DNA of 64,000 nt from Pseudisothecium myosuroides. Taxonomy: Eukaryota; Streptophyta; Bryopsida; Hypnales; Lembophyllaceae. Shown here one piece after another: positions 61,201-64,000 of this stretch. Numbering within the stretch: the stretch's first letter is position 1; each line of letters begins with the position of its first letter. The position numbers and the translations under genes are program-made. Location of the stretch: contig OX637288.1 in assembly GCA_951799445.1 (NCBI GenBank), positions 12,898,501 through 12,962,500 of the forward strand. Direction: 5' to 3'. The notes below the pieces were generated by a model. The model saw nothing but the letters and a program-made list of their open reading frames with translations. It did no database searches and had not been told where the DNA came from.

Positions 61201-62920
61201 TCCAAAGTTTACCTGAATCTTTTGGAACATTGACCCATTTGGAAGTATTGAATTTGTCCTCTTGTTCCAAGCTTGAGAAGCTACCAAGTTCATTTGGTGG
61301 TCTCCAAAATTTGAAAGACTTGAATATGAATTTTATTGGAATCCAAAGTTTACCTAAATCTTTTGGAACATTGAACCTTTTGGAAGGTTTGTATTTGCGG
61401 GGTTGTTCCAAGCTTGAGAAGCTACCAGATTCATTCGGAGGCCTCCAAAATTTGAAAAACTTGTGTTTGTCTCAAAGTGGAATTCAAAGTTTATCTGAAT
61501 CTTTTGGAACATTGAGCCTCTTGAAAAAGTTGAATTTGTCCTATTGTTGCAAGCTTGAGAAGCTACCACATTCATTTGGAGGCCTCCAAAATTTGAACGA
61601 ATTGGTTTTGAATGCAAGTGGAATCCAAAGTTTACCTGAATCTTTTGGAACATTGAGCCTCTTGGAAGAATTGAATTTATCCTATTGTTACAAGCTTGAG
61701 AAGCTACCACATTCATTTGGAGGCCTCCAAAATTTGAAAAAGTTGTTTTTGAATGGAAGTAGAATCCAAAGTTTACCTGAATCCTTTGGAACATTGACCC
61801 ATTTGGAAGTATTGAATTTGTCCTATTGTTCCAAGCTTGAGAAGCTACCAAGTTCATTTGGAGGCCTCCAAAATTTGAAAGAACTAGTTTTGAATGGAAG
61901 TGGAATCCAAAGTTTACCTGAATCTTTTGGAACATTGACCCATTTGGAAGTATTGAATTTGTCCTCTTGTTCCAAGCTTGAGAAGCTACCAGATTCATTT
62001 GGAGGCCTCCAAAATTTGAAAGACTTGAATTTGAATTTATTGGAATCCAAAGTTTCCCTGAATCTTTTGGAACATTGAGCCTTTTGGAAGGTTTGTATTT
62101 GTATGGTTGTTCCAAGCTTGAGAAGCTACCAGATTCATTTGGAGGCCTCCAAAATTTGAAAAACTTGTGTTTGTCTCAAAGTGGAATTCAAAGTTTATCT
62201 GAATCTTTTGGAACATTGAGCCTCTTGAAAAAGTTGAATTTGTCCTATTGTTCCAAGCTTGAGAAGCTACCACATTCATTTGGAGGCCTCCAAAATTTGA
62301 AAGAATTGGTTTTGAATGCAAGTGGAATCCAAAGTTTACCTGAATCTTTTGGAATGTTGAGCCTCCTGGAAGATTTGTATTTGCAGGGTTGTTCCAAGCT
62401 TGAGGAGCTACCAAATTCATTTGCAGGCCCCCAAAATTTGAAAAAGTTGTTTTTGAATGGAAGTAGAATCCAAAGTTTACCTGAATCCTTTGGAACATTG
62501 AGCCATTTGGAAGTATTGAATTTGTCCTATTGTTCCAAGTTTGAGAAGCCACCACATTCATTTGGAGGCCTCCAAAATTTGAGAGACTTGAATTTGAATG
62601 GAAGTGGAATCCAAAGTTTACCTGAAACTTTTGGAACATTGAACCTCTTGGAAGTATTGAATTTGTATGGTTGTTCCAAGCTTGAGAAGCTACCAGATTC
62701 ATTTGGAAACCTCCAAAATTTGAAAAAGTTGTTTTTGAATGAAAGTGGAATCCAAAGTTCACCTAAATCCTTTGGAACATTGAGCCATTTGGAAGTATTG
62801 AATTTGGAGGGTTGTTCCAAGCTTGGGAAGCTACCACATTCATTTGGAGGCCTCCAAAATTTGAAGCACTCGTATCTCCGGGGAAGTGGAATCAAGAATT
62901 TTCCTAAGTCTTTAGATTGA
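58224..62920 (+). pseudogene. TIR-NB-ARC-LRR resistance-type gene, copy B (one stop, one frameshift)
   Basis: Exons 58224-58281, 58457-58910, 59015-60125 and 60405-62920 have the same lengths and phases as copy A for the first three (58, 454, 1111 nt). TIR: YDVFISHRGPDTKTGF and SEWCLKELDAM. NB-ARC: GLWGMGGIGKSTLAHELYNQ, ILVVLDDVRDN, CGGVPLVLKVCG, MFLDIACALLG, then TGA at 59892-59894 where copy A has Gln. The frame beyond would include RMHDHLRDMGRAISKQE. The LRR exon holds 16 double-LRR units; one T is missing near 62036 in unit 10, shifting frame (parts 60405-62078 and 62075-62920). The stop and frameshift differ from those of copy A. The TIR exon is more diverged from A in its last third. 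As read it could give only a 463-residue TIR-NB fragment lacking the MHD motif. Confidence 0.88.
60650..62900 (+). repeat. LRR-coding tandem array B, 16 units of about 141 bp, 705-bp higher-order period
   Basis: GGLQNL-type units recur every 141 bp. The variant starting cttgtgtttgtctcaaagtg (CLSQSG) occurs at 60755, 61460 and 62164: spacings 705 and 704, that is five units, the second minus the single lost T. Units 6-8 and 11-13 carry the same ordered variants. This shows expansion by duplication of five-unit blocks. Confidence 0.93.
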
Positions 62921-64000
62921 GTTCTACAAGTCTTTCGAAGTTGAGGCTACTTTATTGTTCCATCTAGAATTTGCCTAAATTTCCACATTTGGAAAATTTC
63001 GCAACTTGGTATACCTAAATCTTTGTACCATTGTTCTAAGAGTTTTGGATGAGTCCTTTAGACGTTTCATAAATTTGCAGACGTTGGATTTGGTATATTA
63101 CTTGTGGTTTCAGATCTCCAAGTATTAGAAGTATATTGTAAAGTGATGTTGGGATACACCTAGAAGATGACTTGACAACTCAATGGAATGAGAGAGATTT
63201 ATCCTTGCCAAACAAGACATAACTTTCAGTACTCTCCAAAAGCCACCAAGAGACAAATTGACAAGTGATTGTTGGTGAAGTAAAGGATTGTTGTATCTCA
63301 TCACCTAGTAATTTTTGTTACATTCAATTTCTAGGTGTCTTTGGTTTCCCTACAGTTTATATTATATGCTTGCATTTAGACTGGGTGTACTCTTATTTGC
63401 TTCCAAGTGGAATTTTCTCACTTCTAGTGTTTATATATACAGTGTAAGGTTGAAATCACAAGACTGAAGTGTGTTAATAATTTTTTGAATATTGCCAACA
63501 TTTAGACATTAGATGAGATTTGAGGCAAGGGAAGGACTTGGGAAGGACTATTTTAGACTTTTTCTTGTTGCTGTGAACCAACAATACGCACTCAAAATAT
63601 TAAATATTAAAAATAGTTATAATTTAATTTGTTAATAAATTCAAAAGTTTTAAAATATTTTTAAAACATTTTAAAATAAATTGAATATTATAATTTGATG
63701 TGGCAATCTCTTGACCACTTTTGTGGAAACTGGGCCACATCAATAGTCCGAGAATTCGTGGCCCTTTAAAGGCCCAAAATCTCATCTAATTCTTAATTAG
63801 TCCTTTTTTGGAAGTTGAATTTTTAAACTTGAATTTTGCCTTGAACTTCACTAATGTAAAAAATCTGTATCATCAGGGTACACAGTACTTCATCTCATAA
63901 AATTCTTGAGCAAGCCATGCGTCTTTAATGAGTCAAGCCTATTTTGGCAACTTATAAGGATTTAAATACCAACAATTCCCAAATGCCATCAAGGATGTAT
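62921..64000. other. TNL copy B 3' flank
   Basis: Colinear with the copy A 3' flank. It keeps about 75 bp (around 63025-63100) missing from A, which reads like the tail of a further worn LRR (gttctaagagttttggatga). No gene is supported; the 60-codon frame at 63265-63447 is not convincing. Confidence 0.5.

Larger units (their letters stand above)
48249..64000 (+). repeat. Segmental duplication, block B (direct copy, truncated by window end)
   Basis: Matches block A from aaagatttttatgaaatgat onward, in the same orientation, about 28 kb (left edge) to 31 kb (right part) downstream. It carries SG1 exons 8-15, the VPS13-type exon and the second TNL. B-specific insertions include about 0.37 kb at 51700-52075, the region 52510-54050 with a piggyBac-like element, and about 0.95 kb at 54396-55304. 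SG1 exon 11 is unchanged between blocks (102 bases), so the duplication is recent. Confidence 0.95.

Noticed and set aside
30593..62895. Long minus-strand open frames (up to 253 codons) across both LRR arrays
   Set aside because: They are antisense shadows produced by the regular codon pattern of the 141-bp LRR units. They lack domains of their own and break and restart with the array.

Overview
This window is nuclear DNA from a land plant. The evidence is intron-rich genes, plastid- or mitochondrion-type proteins (SLOW GREEN 1-like TPR protein, COX16, phosphopantetheinyl transferase, a CBS-domain protein with a transit peptide), a membrane-anchored ubiquitin-fold (MUB) protein, TIR-NB-ARC-LRR resistance-type genes, AAACCCTAA telo-box tracts and Stowaway-type MITEs. 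The style (compact introns, TIR-type NLRs with short-unit LRRs, a Tc1-like DNA transposon) suggests a bryophyte, probably a moss. That last step is inference; no species can be named from sequence alone.

Layout. 1-24 kb is a gene-dense housekeeping segment: MUB (+, three exons), COX16 (-, three exons), a one-exon diamine-type GNAT acetyltransferase (+), an intron-containing tRNA-Tyr, a 2.2-kb dead Tc1-like transposon with an internal 31-bp minisatellite, then a nine-exon phosphopantetheinyl transferase (-) that is divergently paired with a fifteen-exon SLOW GREEN 1-like TPR gene (+). All exon phases in these models close. 24-34 kb holds a lone VPS13-type exon and TIR-NB-ARC-LRR copy A. 34-43 kb is AT-rich and nearly gene-free, with several MITEs, a large foldback element and a possible LTR. 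43-48 kb holds an unrecognised multi-exon gene with one internal stop and a decayed chloroplast CBS-domain pseudogene. 48-64 kb is a second, direct copy (block B) of the 20.1-32.9 kb region: the 3' half of the TPR gene, the VPS13-type exon and TIR-NB-ARC-LRR copy B. It runs off the window end.

The most interesting biology is this duplicated immune-receptor block. Both NLR copies keep identical exon lengths and splice sites through the NB-ARC. Each carries its own premature stop in the NB-ARC exon and its own frameshift in the LRR exon, and the LRR arrays have diverged to 11 versus 16 near-identical 141-bp double-LRR units. Copy B also has a 705-bp higher-order period. In copy A the stop falls just after the MHD motif, so a TIR-NB protein without LRRs could still be made. 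Other notable points are a MUB gene whose retained intron would replace the prenylation tail with a hydrophobic tail, two piggyBac-like TTAA-flanked non-autonomous elements (one with a related empty site in the window), and a block-B edge lying close to the end of the recognisable CBS-domain pseudogene.
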